Shown here: piece by piece, positions 26,446 through 36,554 of the stretch | How positions within the stretch are numbered: position 1 is the first letter of the stretch | How the letters are laid out: each line of letters begins with the position of its first letter | Assembly (NCBI GenBank): GCA_020444515.1 | Contig: JAHLKX010000002.1 | Span: 124,001 to 188,000 of the forward strand | From: Bacteroidota bacterium | Lineage (GTDB): Bacteria > Bacteroidota > Bacteroidia > Bacteroidales > JAADJA01 | Direction: 5' to 3' | Length of the DNA: 64,000 bases | Notes under the pieces: model-generated | Databases searched by the model: none | What the model saw: only the letters and a program-made list of their open reading frames with translations | What the model was told of the DNA's origin: nothing | Position numbers and translations under genes: made by a program

Positions 26446-27261
26446 CTAATCTTGCTCTTTAAGAATGTCGGTTATCACATCCGATTGATTGATAATTAGT
26501 GCGCCAAGTACCTTGAAATAGAAAGTCAGGGGTAAACAAACGGTTAAGTCATCACTGTTCAGAAAGGTATTATTGGTTTCGTAAACATAACTGCTGATGA
26601 TGCCGATACCCACACCCTCCTCGTTAAAGGCCAGGCCTCCGCTCATACCCTTGTTGGCCATATTGTCGATCAGATAAACCAGGTGTCCTTCGTAACCCGG
26701 AAGGTCACTGGTGCCAACTGAAAGGATCCCCTTTTTTACGATGTCGATGAAACGGTTCTCATTGATCCAGCGGTAACCAAAAAGATAGATGTCCTCGCCC
26801 CATGCAGGTTCTCCGATTAATTTCAAATTGGCCAGTCCAGGGAACGCATACTCTTCCGGAATTTCTTCTTCCGGTGATACATCCCGCGGCAGGACCATCA
26901 GGGCTGCATCCATTGACGGATTACTCCAGAGCAAATGTTTACCGGTGAGGCCACTGACCGAATAGAGTTTCCCGTTTTTATCAAACACACTGATCCTGGC
27001 TTCAAGATCAGGATTGGTTACCAGGTTTTTAACAATATGATAAGCGGTTGCTATGAAGTATTCATTATTATCTTTCACCCTGGTCATCAAAACCACACCA
27101 CAACCCAGGGCCGTGGTTTTCTCAGAATCCTTCTCGGTAATGCGTATGGCACATACATTTTGTTGCGCTTGGCGGATGGTTTCCTGCTCAATCTTTTCCT
27201 GAGGAAAAAGATCGGTAACCGACAGAAGACTTATCCATAAAAGAATGAAATGATTTTTCAT
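26446..27261 (-). CDS. Secreted trypsin-like serine protease
   Basis: The start at MKNHFILLWISLL gives 271 residues with a normal signal peptide (1-20); an earlier Met would add 11 charged residues before it. The chymotrypsin-fold triad is visible: His75 (ATAYHIV, in place of the usual TAAH), Asp118 (SMDAAL) and Ser207 (GMSGGL). It has no PDZ domain, unlike DegP/HtrA. It probably acts in the periplasm. No neighbouring substrate is obvious. Confidence 0.82.
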   Translation of the reverse strand: MKNHFILLWISLLSVTDLFPQEKIEQETIRQAQQNVCAIRITEKDSEKTTALGCGVVLMTRVKDNNEYFIATAYHIVKNLVTNPDLEARISVFDKNGKLYSVSGLTGKHLLWSNPSMDAALMVLPRDVSPEEEIPEEYAFPGLANLKLIGEPAWGEDIYLFGYRWINENRFIDIVKKGILSVGTSDLPGYEGHLVYLIDNMANKGMSGGLAFNEEGVGIGIISSYVYETNNTFLNSDDLTVCLPLTFYFKVLGALIINQSDVITDILKEQD

Positions 27262-27328
27262 GAAAATATATTTTCGTTCCTTTTCAACGTTCAAAGAAAC
27301 GAAAGATTTCGAAGTGCCTAAAAATTCC

Positions 27329-27336
27329 TATTTTTG
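27329..27336 (+). promoter_or_regulatory. Probable promoter -7 element of the two-domain lipoprotein gene
   Basis: TATTTTTG exactly matches TAnnTTTG, about 42 bases before the ATG, giving a predicted leader near 35 bases. No TTG at -33. Confidence 0.4.
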
Positions 27337-27377
27337 CGGCCTCAAATTAATGCTATAAAAATTCTAAATTATTCAAT

Positions 27378-28103
27378 ATGATGGAAAAAGGTAAAATACT
27401 GATTTTAATAATTGCAATGATATGGGCAGCCACTGCCTGCCAAAATAATAAATCGGGAGAGCAACAGGCCGCTGTCCCGGAAGGTAATTATAAGGTGGAG
27501 ATCAAAGAAGTGATCCAGGCTACGGCTTACACTTATTTGCGGGTTGAAGAATTCGGGACCGATTACTGGGTGGCCGTTAATAAAGGGGACTTCAAAGAAG
27601 GGGAAACTGTGTACTACACCAATCCCATGGAAATGCACAATTTTGATAGCAGGGATCTGCAGCGAACTTTTGAAACGATCTATTTTGTTCAGGAAATAAG
27701 CCGCCAACCGATTGTTCAGCAGCCGGCTGGTATGCCAGGAGCAATGGGTAATACAGAGCCTATGAAACCCGTGCTCAACAAGATTGATGTTAGCATTGAA
27801 CAACCCGAAGGAGGCATTGCCATAGGTGATCTGTGGACCAACAAGGATAATTATAAAGACCAGGTGGTGATTGTTCGTGGGAAAGTGACCAAGGTCAATC
27901 CCAGTATCATGAATCGCAATTGGGTCCATGTTCAGGATGGTACCGGTGATGATGTTAATTTTGACCTCACAGTTACGACCAATGATTTACCCGAAGTAGG
28001 AGATATTATAACGTTCCGGGGTAAAATTGCTGTGGCAAAGGATTTTGGTGCAGGTTATGTTTATGACCTGATCATGGAAGATGCTGAAATCATAGATAAA
28101 TAA
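27378..28103 (+). CDS. Lipoprotein with NrfJ-like and OB-fold domains
   Basis: A 241-residue lipoprotein (lipobox TAC, Cys21). Residues about 38-112 resemble a small domain seen in NrfJ-like proteins of cytochrome-rich bacteria (YTYLRVEEFGTDYWVAV and MEMHNFDSRDLQRTFETIYF contain the recognisable positions). Residues about 135-240 look like an OB-fold (VIVRGKVTKVNPSIMNRNWV, VHVQDGTGDD, GDIITFRGKIAV). A Met/Gly/Pro-rich linker joins them. It is monocistronic with its own promoter and terminator. No nitrite reductase gene is nearby and the function is unknown; the OB-fold is periplasmic and so probably binds something other than nucleic acid. Confidence 0.75.
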   Translation: MMEKGKILILIIAMIWAATACQNNKSGEQQAAVPEGNYKVEIKEVIQATAYTYLRVEEFGTDYWVAVNKGDFKEGETVYYTNPMEMHNFDSRDLQRTFETIYFVQEISRQPIVQQPAGMPGAMGNTEPMKPVLNKIDVSIEQPEGGIAIGDLWTNKDNYKDQVVIVRGKVTKVNPSIMNRNWVHVQDGTGDDVNFDLTVTTNDLPEVGDIITFRGKIAVAKDFGAGYVYDLIMEDAEIIDK

Positions 28104-28136
28104 AAAATACAGCTCATCTTTTTTTGAAAATGTATT

Positions 28137-28161
28137 AAAGGCCGGCTTTGCCGGCTTTTTT
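28137..28161 (+). terminator. Rho-independent terminator
   Basis: GCCGGC-TTT-GCCGGC followed by six T, 34 bases after the lipoprotein stop codon. Confidence 0.88.
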
Positions 28162-28254
28162 AATTCCTGTTACAGGGTTTGCATCGAGACTTTTGATAAA
28201 CATCATGAATGTTTAAAAAAATTGTATCATTGTTTTTCAATTTAATCCTCGTAA

Positions 28255-29283
28255 ATGGCACACGGAAGATTTGATAACCCTGTAATCGCCTCATTAGCCG
28301 GGGTGAAAGATTTTTTTTCAAAACAAAAACTGGAAGACCATCTGAAAGATACGGACAGGGCGGATGGAAAAACCTGCATCATCACCGGGGCAAATTCAGG
28401 GTTGGGTTACGCAATGGCCGTGGAAATGGCAAAACGGGGTGCCCGCGTGATCATGGCCTGCCGCAGCCAGATACCGGAAGCAGGAGAAAAGGTGAAAATG
28501 GAAAGTGGTTCTGATCAGGTGGAAATGCTTCCCCTCGACCTGTCTAAAATCGATAGCATTCATCAATTTGTGGAGACGCTGAAAAAGAGAAATTTGAGCA
28601 TTGATATTACGATTCTGAATGCAGGAGTTGCTTTGCCAAAGGCCCGGAAATTAGCATCGGGTCAGGAGGAAATGTTTTTTGTGAACTACCTTTCCAATTT
28701 TATTTTGGTCAACCTGATGTTGGCCAACGGACTGATCGAAAACCGCTCCAACGGGATGGCAAAACCAAGGATCCTATTCATTTCGTCCGATTCACATCAG
28801 GGGTCGTCCGCCATCGATTTTGAGCAATTTGGAAATTACGAAGATTACGGTGTGTCGAAAGGAATTTCATACTACAGTTACTATAAATTGGTGTTAAATA
28901 CACTTGCCATTGAATTTTCGCGCCGTCTTGAAAACAAGAATATCAATGTCCTCACCATTTGTCCGGGGCCTGTTCATAGCAATATCATTCGTGAGGCACC
29001 GTGGTTGCTTCGAAAAACCCTTGGGGCTATTTTTAGTCTCGTTTTCCGCAAACCGGCAGTGGCTGCACGGCCTGTGATTTATATGGCTCTCTCAAAAGAT
29101 TATGAAGATAAAAATGGATCCTACCTGCATATGTTCAATCCCAAAAAGATGGACCCGAAAATTTACATTCCGGAAGAAGGATTAAAATTATGGGATTATT
29201 CAGAGCGACTTTGGAAACAGATCGATCCGAAAGCAGAAGAGATAAAATTTAATTACATAACCGAAGATGAAAAAGTTGGCTAA
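28255..29283 (+). CDS. Short-chain dehydrogenase, retinol-dehydrogenase-like
   Basis: A 342-residue classical SDR. The cofactor loop is TGANSGLGYAMAVEMAKRG with the NADP-type ACRS after it; LNAGV is in strand 4; the catalytic Ser is in FISSDSHQGS and the Tyr-x3-Lys is in YYSYYK. The C-terminal extension (about 290-342) is typical of the RDH/WWOX-like group acting on lipid or steroid alcohols. Its last 17 bases overlap the next gene, a DUF1295 membrane reductase, so the two are translationally coupled and may act on the same hydrophobic substrate. Confidence 0.88.
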   Translation: MAHGRFDNPVIASLAGVKDFFSKQKLEDHLKDTDRADGKTCIITGANSGLGYAMAVEMAKRGARVIMACRSQIPEAGEKVKMESGSDQVEMLPLDLSKIDSIHQFVETLKKRNLSIDITILNAGVALPKARKLASGQEEMFFVNYLSNFILVNLMLANGLIENRSNGMAKPRILFISSDSHQGSSAIDFEQFGNYEDYGVSKGISYYSYYKLVLNTLAIEFSRRLENKNINVLTICPGPVHSNIIREAPWLLRKTLGAIFSLVFRKPAVAARPVIYMALSKDYEDKNGSYLHMFNPKKMDPKIYIPEEGLKLWDYSERLWKQIDPKAEEIKFNYITEDEKVG

Positions 29284-30145
29284 AACTCCTGCCTTGTTGA
29301 TTATCCTGTTGATTTACATCATTGCCCTTTTGGCAGGGTATCTTATCTTGATCAACACACCTTATCAAAATTCAATTGTGAGCCTTTTGATGGCGGATGT
29401 AGGTGCCACAGTTATCGTTTTCCTTTTCAGTTTGATATTTAAAAATTCAAGTGTTTATGATCCTTACTGGTCGGTAATTCCGCCATTCATTGCCATCTGG
29501 CTGATCATACTTCACCCTGAAGGGAATGACGTCAGACAAATCCTGATTATGGCGCTGATCCTATTTTGGTCGGTGAGGCTCACGGCAAACTGGGCCCGGG
29601 GCTGGAGCGGACTTGATCATGAAGACTGGCGATACCAAAAGATTGCAGCCGATACCGGCAAATTATACTGGCCGGTCAGTTTTATTGGAATTCACCTGAT
29701 GCCGACGCTGTTCGTTTTTGCTGGTTGTTTGCCTCTATGGTTTACCCTTGAAAGTTCGGCTTCTTTTTCCCTGTTGGATGTGCTGGCTTCCCTCATAACT
29801 TTGCTGGCCATCCTGGTTGAATGGATTGCCGATGAACAGTTGAAAAACTTCAAGAGAGAAAGTTCTGGGAAAGCCTATATGGATAAGGGTCTTTGGTCCA
29901 TGATGCGGCATCCCAACTATTTTGGTGAGATCCTGTTCTGGATTGGACTTTTTTTGTTTGTATTCTCATCGGGTAGTGTTGCAGGCTGGTGGACGGGAGC
30001 TGGATTTATTTCGATGATCATCTTGTTTAATTTTATAAGCATCCCTTTGATGGAAAAAAGAAATTTAACCAATAGGCCTGGTTATGAAAAATACATAAAA
30101 GAAATACATTCATTATTGCCGCTAAAAAAACTCAAAACCGAATAA
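29267..30145 (+). CDS. DUF1295 / steroid 5-alpha-reductase-like membrane protein
   Basis: A 292-residue integral membrane protein with about seven helices. The C-terminal signature WSMMRHPNYFGEILFW and the final NRPGYEKYIKEI are those of the 3-oxo-5-alpha-steroid 4-dehydrogenase/ICMT-like superfamily (DUF1295). Members are NADPH-dependent enone reductases or methyltransferases acting on lipids. It overlaps the preceding SDR gene by 17 bases in a different frame. The pair suggests a short reductive pathway for a hydrophobic ketone or enone, which is an inference. Confidence 0.87.
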   Translation: MKKLAKTPALLIILLIYIIALLAGYLILINTPYQNSIVSLLMADVGATVIVFLFSLIFKNSSVYDPYWSVIPPFIAIWLIILHPEGNDVRQILIMALILFWSVRLTANWARGWSGLDHEDWRYQKIAADTGKLYWPVSFIGIHLMPTLFVFAGCLPLWFTLESSASFSLLDVLASLITLLAILVEWIADEQLKNFKRESSGKAYMDKGLWSMMRHPNYFGEILFWIGLFLFVFSSGSVAGWWTGAGFISMIILFNFISIPLMEKRNLTNRPGYEKYIKEIHSLLPLKKLKTE

Positions 30146-30400
30146 AAAAACTGCTCATTAGCCGGACCAAACAAATTATCAAGCCTATTACCCCTGACAA
30201 ATACATTTTACAATAATTTGTAAATAGCAATTTTCAATAGCGTTGATATTAATCTTAAATTTGTTATTCCTTACTATATTTCTAAGAAATTTGACGTGCT
30301 GCTTTATCAATATGAGTTCTCAAGATGAAAATTTTGCCCATTTGTAAAATTTTCTTCCTTTTGGATTCTGTTTAAATTTTTAAATCAAAAAAAATATACC

Positions 30401-33400
30401 ATGGAAACAAATTACTTCAAATCAAAAAATTTTGTCATCATTGTTGGTTTATTATTACTTACAAACCTGGTATTTCTAAACCAAACCAAATCACAGGGTC
30501 CACTGTTAAGATTTCCCGATATCCATGACAACCTTATCGTTTTTGTGCATGGCGAAGATATCTGGTCGGTACCGGCTGATGGTGGCATAGCCACTCGTCT
30601 CACAATCCATGATGGAGAAGAGCGTTACCCCAGGTTTTCGCCGGATGGAGAACTGATCGCTTTCACCGGATATTATGATGGAAATCCGGATGTTTATGTC
30701 ATGAATAAATATGGAGGCGACATCACCAGGCTTACTTACTATCCCGGTTATGACGAGGTAATAGGATGGCATCCGACGAAGAACAAAATTATTTTTGCCG
30801 CTTCCCGAAGCGATTATCCAGGGTATTCCGAATTATTTCTCATTTCACCCGATGGATCCGGGTTGGAAAAATTAATTCTGAATGAAGCAGCCAGGGGAAG
30901 TTTTTCACCTGATGGAACCCAGATCGCCTACAATAAAGTTTCGCGTGAAAACAGGACCTGGAAAAGGTATAAGGGCGGCACGGCACAAGACATTTATGTT
31001 TACAATCTGGAAACCGATGAAGAAAAAAACATCAGCAATTTCGAAGGTACCGATCGTATGCCCATGTGGATTGGCGATAAAATATATTTCACCTCCGATC
31101 GCGATGGGACTTTGAATATTTATGGTGCTGATCCGGTTTCAGGAAATATTGAACAGTACACGACCTATAAAAATTACGATATCAGGCGGCCGGAAGCCGG
31201 CGGAGATAAAATTATTTACGAGCTTGGCGGAGACCTGATGGTGCTGGACATCAATACAAAAGCAACTTCAAAAGTGAATGTGGAAATCTTAACCGATATG
31301 CCGGAGACAAGGCCATATTTTAAAAATGCCAAGGAAGATATGACGGGGATTAATTGCTCTCCCGGAGGCGAAAGAGCACTCGTTGTGGCTCGCGGTGAAG
31401 TTTTTACGGTGCCGGTTAAAGAAGGTCCAACCCGGAATTTAACCAACAGTTCCGGAGCCAGGGACAAAGATGCAGCCTGGTCACCGGATGGTAAAAATAT
31501 CGCTTATATTTCTGATAAATCAGGTGAGTACAACCTATACTTAATAGACCAACTTGGAGAGAAAGAAGCAATTCAACTGACCAACTTTAAATCGGGATAC
31601 CGGCATACCTTAAAATGGTCGCCCGATTCTAAAAAAATAGCTTTCACTGATCATACCCTTACATTAAATATCCTGGATGTGGATTCGAAAAGCATTACAG
31701 CCGTTGATAAAGCTTATTATGAAAATATTGATGTTTCACTTGATGTAAAACCCATCTACGATTTTAACTGGTCACCCGACAGCCGGTTTATTGCCTACTC
31801 CAAAATGGACGAAGACCTGGTGAACAAAGTCTATATTTATGCGCTGGCTGATAAATCGATTCATTCGGTAAGTACCATTTTTAATGATTTTCATCCCGTT
31901 TTTTCATCCGATGGAAAGTATATGTTTTATGTTTCCAACCGACGGTTCGATCCCACCTATTCTGACTTTGAGTGGGAAATGGTGTATAAAAAAACAAGCG
32001 GAATCTATTGCCTGACATTACAGAAAGATGGTGATCCATTTATTCAATTAAAAAGTGATGAAGTAGTGCTAAAGGATGAGGCTAAAAAAGAGGAAGCAAC
32101 AAGTGACGCGGTAACAGTAAATATTGACTGGGAAGGTCTTTCGGAGAGGATTGAGGCTTTGCCGTTGGAACGCGGTAATTACAGGTATCTGGCAGTAAAT
32201 CATAACACCCTCTTTTATTTGAATAAAGATGAAGGAGATTTTAACCGCTTTGAGTTCAGGGTTCCTTCTACCATGGATTTATATAGTTTTTCATTCGACA
32301 ACCACAAGGAAAGTAAAATAATAGAAGGCATAAATTCCTACAAGCTCTCTTCTGATGGAGAAAATATTGTATACAAAAAGGGAGATGATGTTGGAATGAT
32401 CAAGAGTTCGGAGACCGACTCAAAAGGGAATAATTTGAATTTGTCGGAACTTAAAATGTGGTATGAGCCCAAAGAGGAGTGGACACAGATATTTAATGAT
32501 GCCTGGCGCTTCGAAAGGGATTTCTATTATGAGCCCGGCATGCACGGACTTGATTGGAACGCCATGAAAGTTAAATATGGTAAGCTCATGGAATTTGCTT
32601 CCTGCCGGCAGGATGTTCAGTTTGTGATTGGTGAGCTGATCGGCGAACTGAATACTTCCCATACCTACGTTTTTGGTGGGGACAGGAAACGAACTGAAGA
32701 TCGCGTCAATGTGGGTTTGTTAGGTGCTACTTATGCCGTTGATAAGGATAATAACCGCTATCAATTCGAAAAGATCTACCAGGTTCCCGATTGGTCAAGA
32801 GGAGTCTATCCGCCGCTTACCAAGCCAGGTATGGAAGTGAAAGAAGGAGATTATTTATTAAAAGTCAACGGAGAGGATGTAACTGCAAATAGAAATATTT
32901 ACAGCTATTTTCAGGACATGGCCAATGAGCAAATCACCATTACAGTCAATGATAAGCCAACCCTGGAAGGAGCGAAAGAATATTTTGTGAAACCCTTAGC
33001 GAGTGAATATCGATTGCGTTATCAGAGCTGGGTAGAATCGAACCGGATTAAGGTGGATGAAGCCTCTGACGGACAAATCGGGTATATCCATTTCCCGGAT
33101 ACCTACAATGGCTCGGCCGTTGAGTTCCCAAAATATTTCTACTCACAAACCCGCAAGCAGGGATTGATCATCGACGGCAGGTTCAATGGCGGCGGATTGG
33201 ACCCCGTTATCTTTTTCAACCGCTTAAAACAAAAACCACACTCGTACTGGACACGCCGGTATTCCCATGATCAAACCAGTCCGGCGTATGCTGTAAATGC
33301 TTATATGGTTTGCTTAACCAATCGGCAGGCCGGTTCCGGCGGTGACGAGTTCCCGCAGGAGTTCCAGCAATTTAATATGGGACCCGTAATTGGGACCCGC

Positions 33401-33673
33401 ACCTGGGGAGGTTTGGTGGGTGTTTCCATGTTCATTCCGTTAATTGATGGAGGAGGTCTCACGGCTCCCGATTACAGGATTTATTCACCCGATGGTAAAT
33501 GGATCGTGGAAAATGAAGGGGTAACCCCGGACATCATTGTAGAATTAAAACCCAAAGAAGTGGCCGAAGGCTATGATGCACAATTGATGAAAGGCGTGGA
33601 GGTTTTGATGAAAGAGATCAGGGAAAACCCGAAAAAATGGCCGGAGCATCCGCCTTATCCTGAACAAAAATAG
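30401..33673 (+). CDS. Tricorn-like protease (S41 family) with beta-propellers
   Basis: A 1090-residue homologue of archaeal Tricorn, which degrades oligopeptides. A signal peptide (about 10-30) makes it periplasmic. PD40/WD40-like propeller repeats fill about 40-560 (repeated FSPDG and WSPDSKKIAF phrases). Then come a helical core (about 690-770), a PDZ domain (about 780-865) and a tail-protease domain (about 870-1060). The catalytic His754 is in LNTSHTYV, and Ser979 in the oxyanion motif AGSGGDEF. Length matches the family (about 1050-1100). It is a single gene with a terminator at 33711-33738. Confidence 0.93.
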   Translation: METNYFKSKNFVIIVGLLLLTNLVFLNQTKSQGPLLRFPDIHDNLIVFVHGEDIWSVPADGGIATRLTIHDGEERYPRFSPDGELIAFTGYYDGNPDVYVMNKYGGDITRLTYYPGYDEVIGWHPTKNKIIFAASRSDYPGYSELFLISPDGSGLEKLILNEAARGSFSPDGTQIAYNKVSRENRTWKRYKGGTAQDIYVYNLETDEEKNISNFEGTDRMPMWIGDKIYFTSDRDGTLNIYGADPVSGNIEQYTTYKNYDIRRPEAGGDKIIYELGGDLMVLDINTKATSKVNVEILTDMPETRPYFKNAKEDMTGINCSPGGERALVVARGEVFTVPVKEGPTRNLTNSSGARDKDAAWSPDGKNIAYISDKSGEYNLYLIDQLGEKEAIQLTNFKSGYRHTLKWSPDSKKIAFTDHTLTLNILDVDSKSITAVDKAYYENIDVSLDVKPIYDFNWSPDSRFIAYSKMDEDLVNKVYIYALADKSIHSVSTIFNDFHPVFSSDGKYMFYVSNRRFDPTYSDFEWEMVYKKTSGIYCLTLQKDGDPFIQLKSDEVVLKDEAKKEEATSDAVTVNIDWEGLSERIEALPLERGNYRYLAVNHNTLFYLNKDEGDFNRFEFRVPSTMDLYSFSFDNHKESKIIEGINSYKLSSDGENIVYKKGDDVGMIKSSETDSKGNNLNLSELKMWYEPKEEWTQIFNDAWRFERDFYYEPGMHGLDWNAMKVKYGKLMEFASCRQDVQFVIGELIGELNTSHTYVFGGDRKRTEDRVNVGLLGATYAVDKDNNRYQFEKIYQVPDWSRGVYPPLTKPGMEVKEGDYLLKVNGEDVTANRNIYSYFQDMANEQITITVNDKPTLEGAKEYFVKPLASEYRLRYQSWVESNRIKVDEASDGQIGYIHFPDTYNGSAVEFPKYFYSQTRKQGLIIDGRFNGGGLDPVIFFNRLKQKPHSYWTRRYSHDQTSPAYAVNAYMVCLTNRQAGSGGDEFPQEFQQFNMGPVIGTRTWGGLVGVSMFIPLIDGGGLTAPDYRIYSPDGKWIVENEGVTPDIIVELKPKEVAEGYDAQLMKGVEVLMKEIRENPKKWPEHPPYPEQK

Positions 33674-33710
33674 GTGGATTTCAAAGAAAGGTTACCTATT
33701 ATTCATATTT

Positions 33711-33738
33711 AAAAAGCTGGCTTTAGGGCCGGCTTTTT
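33711..33738 (+). terminator. Rho-independent terminator
   Basis: AAAAAGCTGGC-TTTAG-GGCCGGCTTTTT: an 11-base stem with one G-U pair followed by T, 37 bases past the Tricorn-like gene. Confidence 0.85.
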
Positions 33739-33747
33739 AATTTTAAT

Positions 33748-33882
33748 TATGACTTTATCCTGAAAATCAATGCTAAAAAATCTATCGGGATCGAGTTGAC
33801 CCGGCTGGATGACCACAAAAAGACATTAATTGAAAAGATCGAAGATTCCCTTGAAAATAAAAGAGATAAACTGAAAATTTAG
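33748..33882 (+). pseudogene. Possible C-terminal gene remnant
   Basis: An open stretch of 44 codons without a start codon, reading with protein-like composition (KSIGIELTRLDDHKKTLI, then IEKIEDSLENKRDKLKI) and ending in TAG. It is immediately downstream of the Tricorn terminator, has no promoter, and is too short to be a gene. It looks like the end of a decayed protein of unknown family. Chance remains possible. Confidence 0.3.
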
Positions 33883-33946
33883 CTTGAATTTCGACAAGGG
33901 TTATTGTTCGAATTTATTTGAAAATAAGGTTTATTCCCTTTAACAA

Positions 33947-35974
33947 TTAATCTTTAATACATCGAACAGAAAATGCGAAGCTACCAATATCAAAAGCATC
34001 GTTAAGGCAGGTTTCATTATTATAATATAGAAGTGCAAACCATGCAACGTCATCATTGATTTCATGAGGTGTGGAGGACCAGAAAAATCCAGATGAACCC
34101 AGTTCAAGGAAGGAACTGGATTGGCAAAAACCTCCGGGTAGTCCCGTAAATCCACTTTCATTAGTAGCACCGGTATTAGGATTTGCCCAATGTGTGAATC
34201 CTACTTCTTTCATTTTCCCTCCGGCTATAGCTTGTCCGCCAAGGTACGTTTCAAGTGTTTCCCATTCACTCAATTCGGGAATATGCCAGCCAGAAGGACA
34301 AATTCCTTGAGTCCCGGGATCACTTGTATAAAACATCATTTCACCCCATTTGTATAATCCTCCGTATTCATCGCAATTTGCTGGGTTATCTTCATAGCAG
34401 TATTTTTCTATTATTAGATTTTCTTGTGGTTCTGTCGATGAAATAATAGCGATCCCTGAATTTAAATTCTTTGAAAACCAGCATTGGGCACCAATTTCAA
34501 CTGTATTATATGATTTGTTATCGTAAGGATCTGTAATCGGGCTTCCACAGGCCCACTCTGTGCTAAAACTCCATACACTTCCTGAAACTTCTTCCAAATA
34601 GTCATGAGAAACAATACGCCAATAATAGGTTTCCAGGGCGTCAAGCATGCCAGGGTCATAGCTGTTTGTTAGAATACCCGATGCAACTAACGGAGGGTTG
34701 GTTTCTGTACCAAAATATATGTCGTAATATAGTGGGTCACCATCACTGTCATTGCAATCCCATGTTAGAACAATGTTTATGGGCTGATCAGATGAGCTAT
34801 TTGACGGATTTGGATTACCCGGAAGACCAGGAATAGAATTCGCGTAGGTGGTATTTTTTATACACCTAACAGGTAATGCGTAATCCTTGGCAACCTCACC
34901 TCTACCAATTTGAGCATGTTCTTTATCAAGATTTCTAATGAATGCATTCGTAGAAGTTGATTCGGTTGCTGTATACAGCAAGGAGCCCCATTTAATTCCA
35001 GAAAAGCTTGTTCCATTGTGGAGCCCTGTACCCAATACTGTAAAGCTTGTAAAATTTGTAGCTCCCGTATTTGGACTTAACCAGTGTATTCCTCCATCTT
35101 CTTTCAGGTTCCCGCCAGCATTGTTCCCCCTCCATCCTGTTCCTGCCCAAACAGGATCGCCAATATCGTATTCTGTATCGGCCATCCCTTCAAGCACTTT
35201 CCAGTCGTAATCTGTTGGAATTCTCCATCCTTCGGGGCAAACGCCTCTATTTGCAGTATCGTTAAGATACTGCATCATTTCATCCCATTGATAAAGGGCC
35301 CCATATTCATCGCAGTATGCAATATCATTCGAATAGCAGTATTTTTCAATTACATCATTGTCGCCCTGTTCTGCATTATCGTTAATCATTTGTCCAATAT
35401 TTAAATTTTCAGCCATCCAACATTGATTTCCCAATTTCACCGTTGTGTATACATTGTTATCCCTGGGATCAGTATAATTCTCCCCACATATGAATTCAGT
35501 AATTTGGTTTGTTATTAAATTTCCGGAAGCATCCACAGTTACTTCGTATTCATTACCGTTTTCATCCGATAAGATTAACCCGCGTGAAACCATGGAATAG
35601 GGAACAGATACAAGTTCCGACATTCCAATGATTTCAAAATTGATACCTCCCGTAATATCCAGTGCTGTTTGAATAAAGTATGTTTTTTGTCCCCATTGAA
35701 TTGAGGAAAAGGAACCGCTTTTTACAGTTCCATTTCCCACATGAACTGAAAAAAGTCCATTGGTGTTCGTGATAACATTATGCTCTTCGATATATACTGG
35801 TAGTTTGTAGGCTCCTTCCTCCAGAATACTTATTTGCACACCAATTTGTTGATCAGTAACCAGGTTCCCATCAACATCCCTGACTACCGCTTGATAATTA
35901 AATGAATCGGGGATTTGGGCAAGTGTTAAACATGAAAAAAATAGAATAGCAGATAAATGAATAAATTTTGTCAT
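33947..35974 (-). CDS. Secreted FISUMP-domain protein with two paralogous domains
   Basis: A 675-residue secreted protein. A signal peptide (1-19) leads into FNYQAVVRDVDGNLV, a start common to Bacteroidota surface proteins. Two copies of the Fibrobacter succinogenes major paralogous domain follow (about 165-370 and 475-675), each with DPRDNNxYxTVxxGxQCW or its variant, YCY...CDEYGxLYxW, GxCPxGWxIP, and a terminal VRCIK. A fibronectin-III-like domain (about 385-472; YDIYFGTETNPP, TYYWRIVSHD) separates them. Such proteins are lectin-like or structural at the surface. No T9SS tail is evident, since the protein ends in the FISUMP domain itself. Confidence 0.9.
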   Translation of the reverse strand: MTKFIHLSAILFFSCLTLAQIPDSFNYQAVVRDVDGNLVTDQQIGVQISILEEGAYKLPVYIEEHNVITNTNGLFSVHVGNGTVKSGSFSSIQWGQKTYFIQTALDITGGINFEIIGMSELVSVPYSMVSRGLILSDENGNEYEVTVDASGNLITNQITEFICGENYTDPRDNNVYTTVKLGNQCWMAENLNIGQMINDNAEQGDNDVIEKYCYSNDIAYCDEYGALYQWDEMMQYLNDTANRGVCPEGWRIPTDYDWKVLEGMADTEYDIGDPVWAGTGWRGNNAGGNLKEDGGIHWLSPNTGATNFTSFTVLGTGLHNGTSFSGIKWGSLLYTATESTSTNAFIRNLDKEHAQIGRGEVAKDYALPVRCIKNTTYANSIPGLPGNPNPSNSSSDQPINIVLTWDCNDSDGDPLYYDIYFGTETNPPLVASGILTNSYDPGMLDALETYYWRIVSHDYLEEVSGSVWSFSTEWACGSPITDPYDNKSYNTVEIGAQCWFSKNLNSGIAIISSTEPQENLIIEKYCYEDNPANCDEYGGLYKWGEMMFYTSDPGTQGICPSGWHIPELSEWETLETYLGGQAIAGGKMKEVGFTHWANPNTGATNESGFTGLPGGFCQSSSFLELGSSGFFWSSTPHEINDDVAWFALLYYNNETCLNDAFDIGSFAFSVRCIKD

Positions 35975-36554
35975 AACCTCTGTTTTTTCTAATTCGTAAT
36001 TATTAATTATTCACAAATATATAGAAATAGAATATGTTTGAAAAATTTTGTAGATCTCAATTGAAATACTCAGTTTATGAGCTACAATTTTTTTGATGTT
36101 TTGAAATTATTTATATAGAAAAAAGGCCGCTATTTCTAAAGGCTGGTCTGCGATCGTTCCCCTTCCTATTAAAATCTCGAACCGTTTTCACCAGGATTTT
36201 TATGAAATCCATTAATGGAGCAGGTTTAATCAAATTTATTATTAGGCTGTTGATTCTTCATGCAATGATGAATGATAGAGTGAGAAGTTACGGACTAATA
36301 AAAAGCTCGGAGAATCAATGATTGATTTTTATTCTGAACTTCTTTGTTATAGCGACTTTAAACCCAGACTATCCGGGTAATATTGGTTAGGAGTAACAAT
36401 TACCAAAATTCAATTTCAATATCGTCTCAAAGCAATAAAAAAGAATTTCGGTTTTCTTGATTTAACTATTGAACATTACTCTTTTCAAATTGTTTAATGA
36501 TTAATAAAAAATATTAAACAAAATATAAAAGGTAATATTTTAAAATATTGAACT
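35975..36554. other. Gene-poor interval (580 bp)
   Basis: Between the divergent FISUMP and TonB-C-like genes. It holds one probable promoter element (36014-36021). The rest is A/T-rich with frames broken every 20-40 codons. A short readable phrase near 36330-36390 ends at a stop codon and cannot be assigned. I see no hairpin, RNA or repeat. Confidence 0.5.
36014..36021 (-). promoter_or_regulatory. Probable promoter -7 element of the FISUMP gene
   Basis: TATATTTG on the minus strand, an exact TAnnTTTG, about 40 bases before the start codon. No TTG at the expected -33 position. Confidence 0.4.
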
